DNA of 64,000 bases, from NCBI GenBank assembly GCA_037200445.1, contig JBBCGH010000001.1, positions 2,914,001 through 2,978,000 of the forward strand, in the 5' to 3' direction. The position numbers were made by a program, and so were the translations under genes. The stretch is from Alphaproteobacteria bacterium. Its GTDB lineage: Bacteria > Pseudomonadota > Alphaproteobacteria > Rhizobiales > Xanthobacteraceae. The first letter of the stretch is position 1. Each line of letters opens with the position of its first letter. Below are positions 42,854 to 51,560 of the stretch, one piece after another. Under the pieces are notes generated by a model, which saw only the letters and a list, made by a program, of their open reading frames with translations, did not search any database and was not told the DNA's origin.

Positions 42854-43111
42854 ATGCTGTCGCTCGGTGGCTTCCTTGGCGCACTGGCCGGAGCGGCCCT
42901 TGGCGCGGTGAACTATGTGATCACGGTTCCTCTGATCGAAAAGCGATTGCGGGAATTGGATAAGTCTGAGGCGACGGCAGATCGCGAAGCGTTGGAGAGC
43001 AAGATTTCGCTGATGCGGCGCCTCATTCTCGGAATCGAAGTGCTCTTCCTCGGCGGGATCGGTTACTGGCTCGGCGCGAACCACCTGGGACCGGCGCTGG
43101 GGATCGATTGA
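42854..43111 (+). CDS. Two-helix membrane protein between nuoH and nuoI (85 aa)
   Basis: An 85-residue protein with an N-terminal glycine/alanine-rich hydrophobic helix (LSLGGFLGALAGAALGAVNYVI), a charged helical middle (EKRLRELDKSEATADREALE) and a second helix (LILGIEVLFLGGIGYWLG). It begins 1 bp after the nuoH stop and ends 12 bp before nuoI. Unknown family; an accessory role in complex I is inferred only from position. Confidence 0.65.
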   Translation: MLSLGGFLGALAGAALGAVNYVITVPLIEKRLRELDKSEATADREALESKISLMRRLILGIEVLFLGGIGYWLGANHLGPALGID

Positions 43112-43123
43112 AGGATTGAGGTC

Positions 43124-43612
43124 ATGAGGCTCGATTCAGCCGCGCGTGCGTTGTTCCTGAAGGAGTTCGTCGGGGCGTTCGTCCTGTCGATGCGCTATTT
43201 CTTCAGGCCCAAGCCGACGCTCAACTATCCGTTCGAGAAAGGCCCGATCTCACCGCGCTTCCGCGGCGAGCACGCGCTGCGGCGCTATCCGAACGGCGAA
43301 GAGCGCTGTATCGCCTGCAAGCTGTGCGAGGCGATCTGCCCGGCGCAGGCGATCACGATCGAGGCCGGCCCCCGCCGCAACGACGGCACGCGGCGCACCA
43401 CGCGCTACGACATCGACATGGTGAAATGCATCTATTGCGGGCTGTGCCAGGAGGCCTGTCCGGTCGATGCCATCGTCGAGGGGCCGAACTTCGAGTTCGC
43501 CACCGAGACGCGCGAGGAGCTCTACTACGACAAGGAGCGCCTGCTCGCGAACGGCGACCGCTGGGAGCGCGAGATCGCCAAGAACATCGCGCTCGACGCA
43601 CCGTATCGCTAA
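43124..43612 (+). CDS. nuoI: NADH-quinone oxidoreductase subunit I
   Basis: The 23-kDa-type subunit with two [4Fe-4S] clusters (N6a, N6b): [17 protein letters not shown] and [17 protein letters not shown]. 162 residues, normal length. The next operon gene, nuoJ, does not follow until 46869, because a 3.3 kb regulatory island is inserted. Confidence 0.97.
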   Translation: MRLDSAARALFLKEFVGAFVLSMRYFFRPKPTLNYPFEKGPISPRFRGEHALRRYPNGEERCIACKLCEAICPAQAITIEAGPRRNDGTRRTTRYDIDMVKCIYCGLCQEACPVDAIVEGPNFEFATETREELYYDKERLLANGDRWEREIAKNIALDAPYR

Positions 43613-43751
43613 GGCCTCACCGGGTTCTGACCATCGCCTGCTCGCCGGCCTCGGGCCGCGCAGGACGCCGCTCGCGCCGGGTCTGGACGCGCCGCTCCCG
43701 ATAGGCGAGGATCGCGCGCTGTAATTGTTTGCGAACCACGGGGGCCACGTC

Positions 43752-44063
43752 ATGGCGAAGAGAAGCAAGGCGAAAGCGAAGCCGACCAAGAAAAAGAAAG
43801 CGAAGAAAAAAGCAGCTAAGAAAAAAACAATCAAAAAGCTGGCGAGACCGGCGGACGATCCGTGCCAGGCGCAGGAGGATGCTGTTCAGGCGGCCCAGGA
43901 CGATGTGGACCAGAAGAGAAAGGAGCTCGAGGACCCTGATCTTCCGCCCCAGGTGCGAAAGAACCTTGAAAAAGCGCTTCAGAGGGCAGAGGGAAAACTG
44001 AACGCCGCGGAAAACGCGCTCGGGCGATGCAGGCGGCAGCACCCTGGATCCCATCCGCACTGA
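43752..44063 (+). CDS. Lysine-rich protein with helical tail
   Basis: A 103-residue protein with two parts. Residues 1-30 are almost pure Lys/Ala (KKKKAKKKAAKKK), as in histone H1-like tails. Residues 35-95 are charged and helical (DAVQAAQDDVDQKRKELED, VRKNLEKALQRAEGKLNAAE), probably an antiparallel helical pair with a single Cys near each end. Nucleic-acid binding is likely from the tail; otherwise unknown. First gene of the island inside the nuo operon. Confidence 0.65.
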   Translation: MAKRSKAKAKPTKKKKAKKKAAKKKTIKKLARPADDPCQAQEDAVQAAQDDVDQKRKELEDPDLPPQVRKNLEKALQRAEGKLNAAENALGRCRRQHPGSHPH

Positions 44064-44208
44064 CGGCCGGCCCGCTGTTGCCCAAATCCGCAGCCTCGTC
44101 GATTTGCCGGTTGGTCGCGTAACCACCGCCCGTCCCCGCTTGTCGTGGCGGGCGGACGGCGTTTGGGGCTAGCCGCGCAGAGCGGCGGGAGCTTTGGCGC
44201 CTCCCGCC

Positions 44209-44511
44209 TTACGGTTGCTCGCGCCACCAGTTGGCATCGTAGCCGCGCATCCGGTCACGCGGGTCGCCGTAGACGACCGACTCGATGTCCGTGATGCCGA
44301 GGTCGCGCAAGGTCGCGGCGTCGAGCGACCACAACAGGCGCAGTGTCGCCTGCCGAGCCCGCCAGGCGAGAAAGCGGGTCGCGACCTCGCCGACGGCGTT
44401 GCGTACGCGGCGCGCCGGCCTCGCCATTTGTTGCCAGCCGGCAAGGCTGCTCGGCACAAGCGTCGGTGCGCCCCCGCCGAGATCGAGAATGCCGGAATTC
44501 GGATTGGACAT
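44209..44511 (-). CDS. DUF1127 protein 1
   Basis: A 100-residue protein ending in the arginine-rich DUF1127 region: RARQATLRLLWSLDAATLRDLGITDIES followed by VVYGDPRDRMRGYDANWW. DUF1127 proteins are small alphaproteobacterial proteins linked to RNA turnover and to phosphate and carbon regulation. GGGAG precedes the ATG at 44511. Two TGACAG-N3-CTGTCA palindromes lie 47-93 bp upstream, so the WYL regulator next to it probably controls it. Its C-terminal 35 residues are nearly identical to those of DUF1127 protein 2. Confidence 0.88.
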   Translation of the reverse strand: MSNPNSGILDLGGGAPTLVPSSLAGWQQMARPARRVRNAVGEVATRFLAWRARQATLRLLWSLDAATLRDLGITDIESVVYGDPRDRMRGYDANWWREQP

Positions 44512-44557
44512 GGGAGGTCTCCCTGATCGATTGGGAACCATCCCTACGCCCGTTTGC

Positions 44558-44572
44558 TGACAGCTTCTGTCA
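44558..44572. promoter_or_regulatory. Palindromic operator, site 1
   Basis: TGACAG-CTT-CTGTCA, a perfect 6+3+6 inverted repeat 47 bp upstream of DUF1127 protein 1. It is one of three such sites around the WYL regulator gene. Confidence 0.7.
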
Positions 44573-44589
44573 GGAGGACCGGCCGTCCG

Positions 44590-44604
44590 TGACAGTTTCT
44601 GTCA
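44590..44604. promoter_or_regulatory. Palindromic operator, site 2
   Basis: TGACAG-TTT-CTGTCA, the same repeat as site 1. The centres are 32 bp apart, about three helical turns, which would suit cooperative binding. It lies between the end of the regulator gene and DUF1127 protein 1. Confidence 0.7.
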
Positions 44605-44615
44605 GCAGCGCGAGA

Positions 44616-45308
44616 TCACGTCAGCTCTGCGATCTTCTCGATCTCGCGCCACTGCTTCATCAGCGTGCGCCGGCGCTGGGGATAGCGCTTGCCGGTCTCG
44701 TGGAGCGCGATGATCCGGTCGATGCGGAAGTGACGGAAATCGCCGCGCAGTTCGCACCACGCCGCGAGCACACGCGAACGCTCGAAAAAGGCAAGCGCGA
44801 TCGGCCATACGGTGCGGCGGGTGTGCTGGCCCATGACGTCCGCATAGTCGAGCACGACCATCTGCTCGGAGCGGATGGCCCCACGGATCGGGGTAAGGTC
44901 GAAACGCTGCTGGTCGGCATCGCGGCTCGGGAAGGCGACGAGACCGATGCCTTCGACGTTGTTGCGTAGATCATCGGGAAGAACCGCGGCGATCTTGGCG
45001 AGCGCATTCATGGCCGCATGTTCGAACGATGCGTCGGTGCGCTGCGCGACCCAGCGCAGGCCGAGCACGAGAGCTTCGAGCTCCTCGTCGGAAAACATGA
45101 GCGGCGGCAACACGAATCCGGGCCGCAGAAGGAAGCCAAGCCCGGCTTCGCCATCGATTGAAGCGCCCTGGCCGACCAGCGTCTGGACGTCGCGGTAGAT
45201 GGTCCGCAGCGAGACACCGAGCTCGTCGGCAAGGGCCTGCCCGCTCACCGGCCGGCGGTGGCGGCGCAGGGCCTGGATGAGCTCGAGCAGCCGCTCCGAC
45301 CTCGCCAT
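44616..45308 (-). CDS. YafY-type transcriptional regulator (HTH-WYL)
   Basis: A 230-residue regulator. N-terminal DeoR-like winged helix (SERLLELIQALRRHRRPVSGQALADELGVSLRTIYRDVQTL), then the WYL domain (about 135-200), here with QMVVLDYADVMGQHTRRTVWPIAL and VLAAWCELRGDFRHFRIDRI. WYL domains sense nucleic-acid or small ligands. The gene has its own palindromic operator 42-56 bp upstream and two more before the next gene, a pattern of autoregulation plus control of DUF1127 protein 1. Confidence 0.92.
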   Translation of the reverse strand: MARSERLLELIQALRRHRRPVSGQALADELGVSLRTIYRDVQTLVGQGASIDGEAGLGFLLRPGFVLPPLMFSDEELEALVLGLRWVAQRTDASFEHAAMNALAKIAAVLPDDLRNNVEGIGLVAFPSRDADQQRFDLTPIRGAIRSEQMVVLDYADVMGQHTRRTVWPIALAFFERSRVLAAWCELRGDFRHFRIDRIIALHETGKRYPQRRRTLMKQWREIEKIAELT

Positions 45309-45349
45309 GGGTTGCTCCCGTCGGGGAGCCTATCACTATCGCAAGGTGC

Positions 45350-45364
45350 TGTCAGTTTCTGACA
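45350..45364. promoter_or_regulatory. Palindromic operator, site 3
   Basis: TGTCAG-TTT-CTGACA, a perfect inverted repeat with the same 6+3+6 design as sites 1 and 2 but with the outer base pairs swapped. It lies upstream of the WYL regulator start at 45308 and downstream of DUF1127 protein 2. Confidence 0.65.
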
Positions 45365-45406
45365 GGAGGGCGTTCGGCGGAGGTCGACGGGAGCGGTCGC
45401 TGGATA

Positions 45407-45694
45407 TTACCGTTTCGCCGACCGCCAGTTGACGTCGTAGGGGCGCATCCGGTCACGCGGGTCGCCGTAGACGGCCGACTCAATGTCCGTAATGCCGAGG
45501 TCGCGCAGGGTCGCGGCGTCGACACGGGCCAGCAGCCGCAATGTTTCGCGCCGCGCGCGCCAGACGAGAAAGCGCGACACAAGTTGCTGCAAATACGTCA
45601 GCGGGCGCGGGCGTGCCACCGCTTCGGGCCACCCCGCCAGCGGCGCAAGTGCCCATTGCCAACCGTCCTGGCTTGGCAGATCCATCAGGGCCAT
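45407..45694 (-). CDS. DUF1127 protein 2
   Basis: A 95-residue protein: N-terminal MALMDLPSQDGWQWALAPLA, then the DUF1127 region WRARRETLRLLARVDAATLR and DLGITDIESAVYGDPRDRMR, ending YDVNWRSAKR. The last 35 residues and their DNA are almost the same as in DUF1127 protein 1, so one copy arose by a recent duplication. GGAGG precedes the ATG. Transcribed divergently from the LysR gene; an ATGAG-N5-CTCAT palindrome lies 25 bp before its start. Confidence 0.87.
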   Translation of the reverse strand: MALMDLPSQDGWQWALAPLAGWPEAVARPRPLTYLQQLVSRFLVWRARRETLRLLARVDAATLRDLGITDIESAVYGDPRDRMRPYDVNWRSAKR

Positions 45695-45718
45695 GATTGG
45701 CCTCCATCAATATTATAG

Positions 45719-45733
45719 ATGAGTTATTCTCAT
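45719..45733. promoter_or_regulatory. LysR-type operator, site A
   Basis: ATGAG-TTATT-CTCAT (extended by G and C to a 6+5+6 palindrome), a T-N11-A type box between the divergent DUF1127 and LysR genes. Confidence 0.65.
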
Positions 45734-45792
45734 CGGAATATCCAGAGAATGCCGCTGGAAACCAATAATGACAAACGATATTATCTTGTCAT

Positions 45793-46779
45793 ATGCATGA
45801 GAAAAACTCATCAAGTGGCCAATCACTATTGCCACTCAATGCGCTGCGTGCCTTCGAGGCCATTGCACGCCATATGAGCTTCGCGCGCGCGGCCGAAGAG
45901 CTGCACGTGACGCCGGCCGCGCTCAGCCATCAGATCCGGGCGCTGGAAGAACAGGTTGGCGTGCTGTTTCACCGCCGCACCCGCTCGATCGAACTGACCG
46001 ATGCCGGGCGGCTGATCTATCCGGGCCTGCATGCCGGCTTCGAAAGCGTGCGCGGCGCGATGGCTCAGCTCGAGCGCGACCGTGAGCGGGCGGGCAACAT
46101 TCTGGTCATCTCGGCAACTGTGGGCCTGTCAGCCAAATGGCTTATGCCGCGCCTGTGGCGCTTCCTGCGCGAGCATCCGGGCGTGGACGCGCGCGTCTCC
46201 GCCAGCATGAAGGTCGCGGACTTCGCGACCGAAGGCGTCGATGTCGCGATCCGTCTCGCCAAGCGGGTGGAGGGCGATTTCTACGTCGAAGAACTCTTCG
46301 ACGACTCCATGGTGCCGGTGTGTGCGCCTACTCTCCTGGAGCAGGGGTTACGCGAACCCGCCGACCTCGCCCGTTTTCCGCTGATCCACTACGACATACC
46401 CACTTCGCTCCGCGCGCCGCCGCTGTGGGCCGACTGGTTCGCCGCCGCCGGCGTACAAGGCGATGCAACACGGGGCTTGCGGGTCAACGTCGCCGATCAT
46501 GCGCTCGATGCCGCCGTCGCCGGGGCAGGGGTCGCGTTCTCCTACAAGCTGATCGCCTCGGACGACGTGCATGCCGGCAGGCTCGTGTCGCCGTTCGGGC
46601 CGGAACTGCCGCTCGAGTCCGCCTATTACTTCGTCTGTCCCAAGGGGCACGAGACGCGGCCGAACGTGCGCGCGTTCCATGACTGGCTCTTTGCCGAAAT
46701 GAACGACACGAAGGCGAAATGGGCCGCACTCGACGCGCCGAGTGCCACCGCGGCGAAAGCGGAAAAATTGCTTGTCTGA
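45793..46779 (+). CDS. LysR-family regulator, GcvA-like
   Basis: A 328-residue regulator. The N-terminal HTH (LLPLNALRAFEAIARHMSFARAAEELHVTPAALSHQIRALEEQVG) has the GcvA-subfamily pattern, followed by the periplasmic-binding-like effector domain (about 105-310). The C-terminal end is longer than usual (KAKWAALDAPSATAAKAEKLLV). Transcribed divergently from DUF1127 protein 2. Two identical palindromes, one in the intergenic space and one across its own codons 2-6, suggest autoregulation. Last gene of the island before nuoJ. Confidence 0.92.
   Translation: MHEKNSSSGQSLLPLNALRAFEAIARHMSFARAAEELHVTPAALSHQIRALEEQVGVLFHRRTRSIELTDAGRLIYPGLHAGFESVRGAMAQLERDRERAGNILVISATVGLSAKWLMPRLWRFLREHPGVDARVSASMKVADFATEGVDVAIRLAKRVEGDFYVEELFDDSMVPVCAPTLLEQGLREPADLARFPLIHYDIPTSLRAPPLWADWFAAAGVQGDATRGLRVNVADHALDAAVAGAGVAFSYKLIASDDVHAGRLVSPFGPELPLESAYYFVCPKGHETRPNVRAFHDWLFAEMNDTKAKWAALDAPSATAAKAEKLLV
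45797..45811. promoter_or_regulatory. LysR-type operator, site B
   Basis: ATGAG-AAAAA-CTCAT, the same arms as site A with centres 78 bp apart. It overlaps codons 2-6 of the LysR gene, which would let the protein block its own expression. Confidence 0.55.
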
Positions 46780-46868
46780 CGCGCACTTGGCGTACGCCAA
46801 TTCCCAGGTTGCCGCACGCGATTTGCCGCGCTAGGACAGGCGCGCCCGGCCGGGCCAAGAGACCCTGA

Positions 46869-47486
46869 ATGATTCTTGCCGCCCTGTTTTTCTACCTCTT
46901 TGCGGGGGTTTGCATCGCGTCGGCCTTCATGGTCATCGCGGCGAAGAATCCCGTGCATTCGGTGCTGTTCCTGATCCTCGCCTTCGTCAATGCGGCGGGG
47001 CTGTTCGTGCTGCTCGGCGCCGAGTTCCTCGCGATGATCCTGATCGTCGTCTACGTGGGCGCGGTCGCGGTGCTGTTCCTGTTCGTCGTGATGATGCTCG
47101 ACGTCGACTTCGCGGAGCTGCGCCAGGGTTTCCTCAACTATCTCCCGGTCGGCGCGCTGGTCGGCATCGTCGTGCTGATCGAGCTGCTGCTGGTGGTCGG
47201 AAGCTGGGTGATCGGCGCAGCCGTGCCCAAGACGATCACGGCGCCGATCCCGCCCATCGATACAGTCACCAACACCGAGGCGCTCGGCCTCGTGCTCTAC
47301 ACCCGCTACATCTACTATTTCCAGGCCTCCGGCATCATCCTCCTGGTCGCCATGGTCGGCGCGATCGTGCTGACGCTGCGCCACAAGGAGCGCGTCAAGC
47401 GGCAGGACATGGCCGCGCAGGTGCGGCGCACCAAGGCGGACGCCATGGAGGTCGTGAAGGTGCAGCCGGGGCAAGGCTTGTCATGA
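46869..47486 (+). CDS. nuoJ: NADH-quinone oxidoreductase subunit J
   Basis: Membrane subunit of 205 residues with five helices. Motifs: VIAAKNPVHSVLFLILAFVNAAGLFVLLGAEFLAMILIVVYVGAVAVLFLFVVMM, the family core. The operon resumes here after the island. A promoter within 46780-46868 may be needed, because the island genes nearby are partly on the other strand. Confidence 0.96.
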   Translation: MILAALFFYLFAGVCIASAFMVIAAKNPVHSVLFLILAFVNAAGLFVLLGAEFLAMILIVVYVGAVAVLFLFVVMMLDVDFAELRQGFLNYLPVGALVGIVVLIELLLVVGSWVIGAAVPKTITAPIPPIDTVTNTEALGLVLYTRYIYYFQASGIILLVAMVGAIVLTLRHKERVKRQDMAAQVRRTKADAMEVVKVQPGQGLS

Positions 47487-47499
47487 ATAGTGTGCTCTC

Positions 47500-47808
47500 A
47501 TGACCATCGGCCTCGGGCACTATCTTTCGGTTGCGGCGATCCTGTTCACGCTCGGGATCTTCGGCATCTTCATCAACCGCAAGAACGTGATCGTCATCCT
47601 GATGTCGATCGAGCTGATCCTGCTCGCGGTCAACATCAACCTCGTCTCGTTCTCGTCCTTCCTCGGCGACCTGGTGGGTCAGGTGTTCGCACTGCTGGTG
47701 CTGACCGTCGCGGCGGCCGAGGCGGCGATCGGGCTTGCGATCCTGGTGGTGTTCTATCGCAACCGCGGCTCGATCGCGGTCGAAGACATCAATCTGATGA
47801 AGGGTTGA
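47500..47808 (+). CDS. nuoK: NADH-quinone oxidoreductase subunit K
   Basis: Three-helix antiporter-like subunit of 102 residues. Conserved glutamates lie in [13 protein letters not shown] and in [18 protein letters not shown]. Starts 13 bp after nuoJ. Confidence 0.97.
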   Translation: MTIGLGHYLSVAAILFTLGIFGIFINRKNVIVILMSIELILLAVNINLVSFSSFLGDLVGQVFALLVLTVAAAEAAIGLAILVVFYRNRGSIAVEDINLMKG

Positions 47809-47836
47809 GCGTGCGACGTCCTGTGCACACACACTC

Positions 47837-47921
47837 CGTCATGCCCGGCCTTGTGCCGGGCATCCACGACTTCCTTGCTTCAGCCAAGACGTGGATGGCC
47901 GGGTCAAGCCCGGCCATGACG
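47837..47921. repeat. REP-like compound palindrome inside the nuo operon
   Basis: Outer arms CGTCATG and CATGACG, an ATCCACG/CGTGGAT pair, and two inner hairpins (GCCCGGCCTTGTGCCGGGC and GGCCGGGTCAAGCCCGGCC) form an 85-bp cruciform-capable element between nuoK and nuoL. Elements of this kind are widespread in Bradyrhizobiaceae. A related copy is at 55860. Confidence 0.85.
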
Positions 47922-47934
47922 AAATAGAGGCGGC

Positions 47935-50028
47935 ATGTACCAGGCGATCGTCTTTCTTCCTCTGCTTGGCTTCCTCATCGCGGGCCTGATTTCGCTCGCC
48001 GGCGCGCGGCAGCGCCATCCGGGCGCGAGCCCGGCGACCGGCGCCGAAGATCACACGCACGACCAGGGGCCGCACACTGGTGGTGGCGCGCCTGACCCGC
48101 ATGGCGCACACGCTGTCGCGCACGAGACGCACCACGAAGATCATCCGCATGAGCCGCCGGCCGCGGGCTCGCGCGCGGCGGAGCTCGTCACCACGCTGTT
48201 TTTGTTTGTCGCGATGGTGCTGTCGTGGATGGCGTTCTATCGCGTCGGCTTCGCGCACCAGGACTCGCGCGAGGTGCTGCTCGCCTGGATGTACTCGGGC
48301 GACCTGAAGGTCGACTGGACCATCCGCGTCGATACGCTGGTCGCCGTCATGCTGGTGGTGGTCACGACCGTGTCGGCCTTCGTGCACCTCTATTCCATCG
48401 GCTACATGGAGGAGGACCCGTACCGGCCGCGCTTCTTCGCCTACCTGTCGCTGTTCACCTTCGCGATGCTGATGCTGGTGACGGCGGACAACCTGGTGCA
48501 GCTCTTCTTCGGCTGGGAGGGCGTGGGCCTCGCGAGCTACCTGCTCATCGGCTTCTGGTATCACAAGCCGGAGGCGAACGCGGCGGCGATCAAGGCCTTC
48601 GTCGTGAATCGTGTGGGCGACTTCGGCTTCGCGCTCGGCATCTTCGCCGTGTTCATGATGACCGGCGCAATCGATCTCGACACCGTCTTCGCGCAGGCGC
48701 CGGCGCTCACCGGCAAGACCATCAATTTCTTCGGCTGGCACGCCGACGCGATGACGCTCATCTGCCTGCTGCTGTTCATGGGCGCGATGGGCAAGTCGGC
48801 GCAGTTCCTGCTGCACACCTGGCTGCCCGACGCGATGGAGGGCCCGACTCCCGTTTCGGCGCTGATCCACGCCGCCACCATGGTGACGGCGGGCGTGTTC
48901 ATGGTGGCGCGCCTCTCGCCGCTGTTCGAGCTCTCGCACAACGCGCAGTCGTTCGTCACCCTGGTCGGCGCCACCACGGCGTTCTTCGCCGCGACCGTCG
49001 GTCTCGTGCAGAACGACATCAAGCGCGTGGTCGCCTACTCGACCTGCTCGCAACTCGGCTACATGTTCGTCGCGATGGGCGTCGGCGCCTATTCGGTCGG
49101 CATGTTCCACCTGTTCACGCACGCCTTCTTCAAGGCGCTGTTGTTCCTCGGCTCCGGCTCGGTGATCCACGCGATGCATCACGAGCAGGACATGCGGAAA
49201 ATGGGCGGCCTGCGCGACAAGCTGCCGATCACCTACGTTTGCATGCTGATCGGTACGCTGGCGTTGACCGGCTTCCCGCTCACCGCAGGCTATTTCTCCA
49301 AGGACGCGATCATCGAGGCCGCCGCCGCCGGGCACAATCCGTTCGCGTCTTACGCCTTCGTGATGACGGTCATCGCCGCGCTGCTCACTTCGTTCTACTC
49401 ATGGCGGCTCATCTTCATGACCTTCCACGGTCAGCCGAAGGACAAGCACGCCTACGAGCACGCGCATGAAAGCCCGTGGGTGATTGTCGCGCCCCTGATC
49501 TTCCTCGCCGCCGGCTCGATCCTCGCCGGCTATCCGTTCCGCGAGCTGTTCGCCGGCGAGCATGTCGCCGAATTCTTCCGCGAGTCGCTCAAGTTCGGGC
49601 CCGAGAACCACATCCTGCACGACATGCACACGCTGCCTTTCGTCGTGACCATCATCCCGACTGTCATGATGGCGATCGGCTTCCTCATCGCGTACCAGTT
49701 CTATATCCGCAGGCCGGACCTGCCGAAGGCGCTCGCCGAGCAACAGGAGCCGCTCTACAAGTTCCTGCTCAACAAGTGGTACTTCGACGAACTCTATGAC
49801 CTGATCTTCGTGCGTCCAGCGCTGTGGCTTGGCCGCGTGCTGTGGAAGTTTGGCGATGGCACGGTGATCGACGGGCTTGGGCCGGACGGCGTCTCGGCGC
49901 GGGTGCTCGACGTCACCCGCGGCGTGATCCGGCTGCAGACCGGCTACCTCTATCACTATGCCTTCGCGATGCTGATCGGGATCGCGGCCTTCATCACCTG
50001 GTTCATGTTCTACGGGGGAGGCCACTGA
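47935..50028 (+). CDS. nuoL: NADH-quinone oxidoreductase subunit L
   Basis: Antiporter-like proton pump subunit with the long lateral helix: 697 residues. Core motifs include [52 protein letters not shown] and [15 protein letters not shown]. Between the first and second helix (about residues 38-75) there is a His/Asp/Glu-rich loop with ten histidines (such as [11 protein letters not shown]), not part of the standard core. Confidence 0.97.
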   Translation: MYQAIVFLPLLGFLIAGLISLAGARQRHPGASPATGAEDHTHDQGPHTGGGAPDPHGAHAVAHETHHEDHPHEPPAAGSRAAELVTTLFLFVAMVLSWMAFYRVGFAHQDSREVLLAWMYSGDLKVDWTIRVDTLVAVMLVVVTTVSAFVHLYSIGYMEEDPYRPRFFAYLSLFTFAMLMLVTADNLVQLFFGWEGVGLASYLLIGFWYHKPEANAAAIKAFVVNRVGDFGFALGIFAVFMMTGAIDLDTVFAQAPALTGKTINFFGWHADAMTLICLLLFMGAMGKSAQFLLHTWLPDAMEGPTPVSALIHAATMVTAGVFMVARLSPLFELSHNAQSFVTLVGATTAFFAATVGLVQNDIKRVVAYSTCSQLGYMFVAMGVGAYSVGMFHLFTHAFFKALLFLGSGSVIHAMHHEQDMRKMGGLRDKLPITYVCMLIGTLALTGFPLTAGYFSKDAIIEAAAAGHNPFASYAFVMTVIAALLTSFYSWRLIFMTFHGQPKDKHAYEHAHESPWVIVAPLIFLAAGSILAGYPFRELFAGEHVAEFFRESLKFGPENHILHDMHTLPFVVTIIPTVMMAIGFLIAYQFYIRRPDLPKALAEQQEPLYKFLLNKWYFDELYDLIFVRPALWLGRVLWKFGDGTVIDGLGPDGVSARVLDVTRGVIRLQTGYLYHYAFAMLIGIAAFITWFMFYGGGH

Positions 50029-51560
50029 TGTCGAGCTGGCCGATCCTCTCCATCACCACGTTCCTGCCCCTGCTCGGCGTGCTGTGGATCTGCTGCCTGC
50101 AAGGCGAAGACGAGGCGGTGAAGCGCAACGCGCGCTGGTGCGCACTGTGGACCACGCTCGTCACCTTCGGCGTCTCGCTCATCCTGGTCTGGCGTTTCGA
50201 TCCGGCGTCGCCCGAATTCCAGTTCGTCGAGAAGCGTCCCTGGATGGGCGGGCTCGGCGCCTACCACATGGGCGTCGACGGCATCTCGCTGCCGTTCGTG
50301 ATCCTCACCACCGGGCTGATGCCGCTCTGCATCCTGGCGAGCTGGGAGGTGATCCAGACGCGTGTGAAGGAATACATGATCGCCTTCCTCGCGCTCGAGA
50401 CGCTGATGGTCGGCACCTTCTCGGCGCTCGATCTCGTCGTATTCTACCTGTTCTTCGAAGGCGGCCTGATCCCGATGTTCCTGATCATCGGCGTGTGGGG
50501 CGGGCCGCGCCGGGTCTACGCGAGCTTCAAGTTCTTCCTCTACACGCTGCTCGGCTCGGTGCTGATGCTGCTCGCCATCATGGCGATGTACTGGCAGGCG
50601 AACACAACGGACATTCCGACGCTGATGAAGTTCGGCTTTCCGCAGGGCATGCAGACCTGGCTGTGGCTCGCGTTCTTCGCCTCGTTCGCCGTGAAGATGC
50701 CGATGTGGCCGGTGCACACGTGGCTCCCCGACGCGCATGTCGAGGCGCCCACTGCGGGCTCGGTGATCCTCGCCGCGATCCTGCTGAAGATGGGCGGCTA
50801 CGGCTTCCTGCGTTTCTCGCTGCCGATGTTCCCGCATGCCTCGATGGATCTTGCGCCGCTGATCTTCACGCTCTCGGTGATCGCAATCGTCTACACCTCG
50901 CTGGTCGCGCTGGTGCAGGAGGACATGAAGAAGCTGATTGCGTACTCGTCGGTGGCGCACATGGGCTTCGTCACCATGGGCATCTTCGCGTTGACCACGC
51001 AGGGCGTCGCGGGCGGCATCTTCCAGATGATCTCGCACGGGCTCGTCTCGGCCGCGCTGTTCCTCTGCGTCGGCGTCGTCTACGACCGCCTGCATACGCG
51101 CGAGATCTCCGCCTATGGCGGGCTGGTGAACAACATGCCGCTCTACGCGCTGGTGTTCATGCTCTTCACGCTCGCCAACGTGGGACTGCCCGGCACGTCG
51201 GGTTTCATCGGCGAGTTCCTGACGCTGATCGGTACGTTCCGCGTCAACATTCCGGTCGCGACGCTCGCGACGCTCGGCGTCATCCTCTCGGCTTGCTATG
51301 CGCTCTGGCTCTATCGCAAGGTGGTGTTCGGCGTGATCACCAAGCCCGCCGTTGCCGCGATGCGCGATATGGGTACCCGTGAGATTTGCGTATTCGTGCC
51401 GCTGGTGGTGCTCACCATCCTGTTCGGCATCTATCCCAAGCCTGTGCTCGACATGTCGGCGGCTTCCGTCGCGCAGCTGCTCGAGAACTATCAGGCGGCG
51501 GTCGCGCCGAAGAAGGCCGCAGAGATGCGTGGTGCCACTGCCGCGACGGTGACCAAATGA
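50028..51560 (+). CDS. nuoM: NADH-quinone oxidoreductase subunit M
   Basis: Antiporter-like proton pump subunit: 510 residues, about 14 helices. Key motifs are [22 protein letters not shown] (conserved Glu), [37 protein letters not shown] and [27 protein letters not shown] precedes the ATG, which overlaps the nuoL stop (TGATG). Confidence 0.97.
   Translation: MSSWPILSITTFLPLLGVLWICCLQGEDEAVKRNARWCALWTTLVTFGVSLILVWRFDPASPEFQFVEKRPWMGGLGAYHMGVDGISLPFVILTTGLMPLCILASWEVIQTRVKEYMIAFLALETLMVGTFSALDLVVFYLFFEGGLIPMFLIIGVWGGPRRVYASFKFFLYTLLGSVLMLLAIMAMYWQANTTDIPTLMKFGFPQGMQTWLWLAFFASFAVKMPMWPVHTWLPDAHVEAPTAGSVILAAILLKMGGYGFLRFSLPMFPHASMDLAPLIFTLSVIAIVYTSLVALVQEDMKKLIAYSSVAHMGFVTMGIFALTTQGVAGGIFQMISHGLVSAALFLCVGVVYDRLHTREISAYGGLVNNMPLYALVFMLFTLANVGLPGTSGFIGEFLTLIGTFRVNIPVATLATLGVILSACYALWLYRKVVFGVITKPAVAAMRDMGTREICVFVPLVVLTILFGIYPKPVLDMSAASVAQLLENYQAAVAPKKAAEMRGATAATVTK

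Noticed and set aside
43617-44126. Minus-strand frame of 169 codons opposite the Lys-rich gene
   Set aside because: Mostly the complement of the Lys-rich tail (Phe/Leu-rich on this strand). The plus-strand protein has a far more natural composition and helical pattern.
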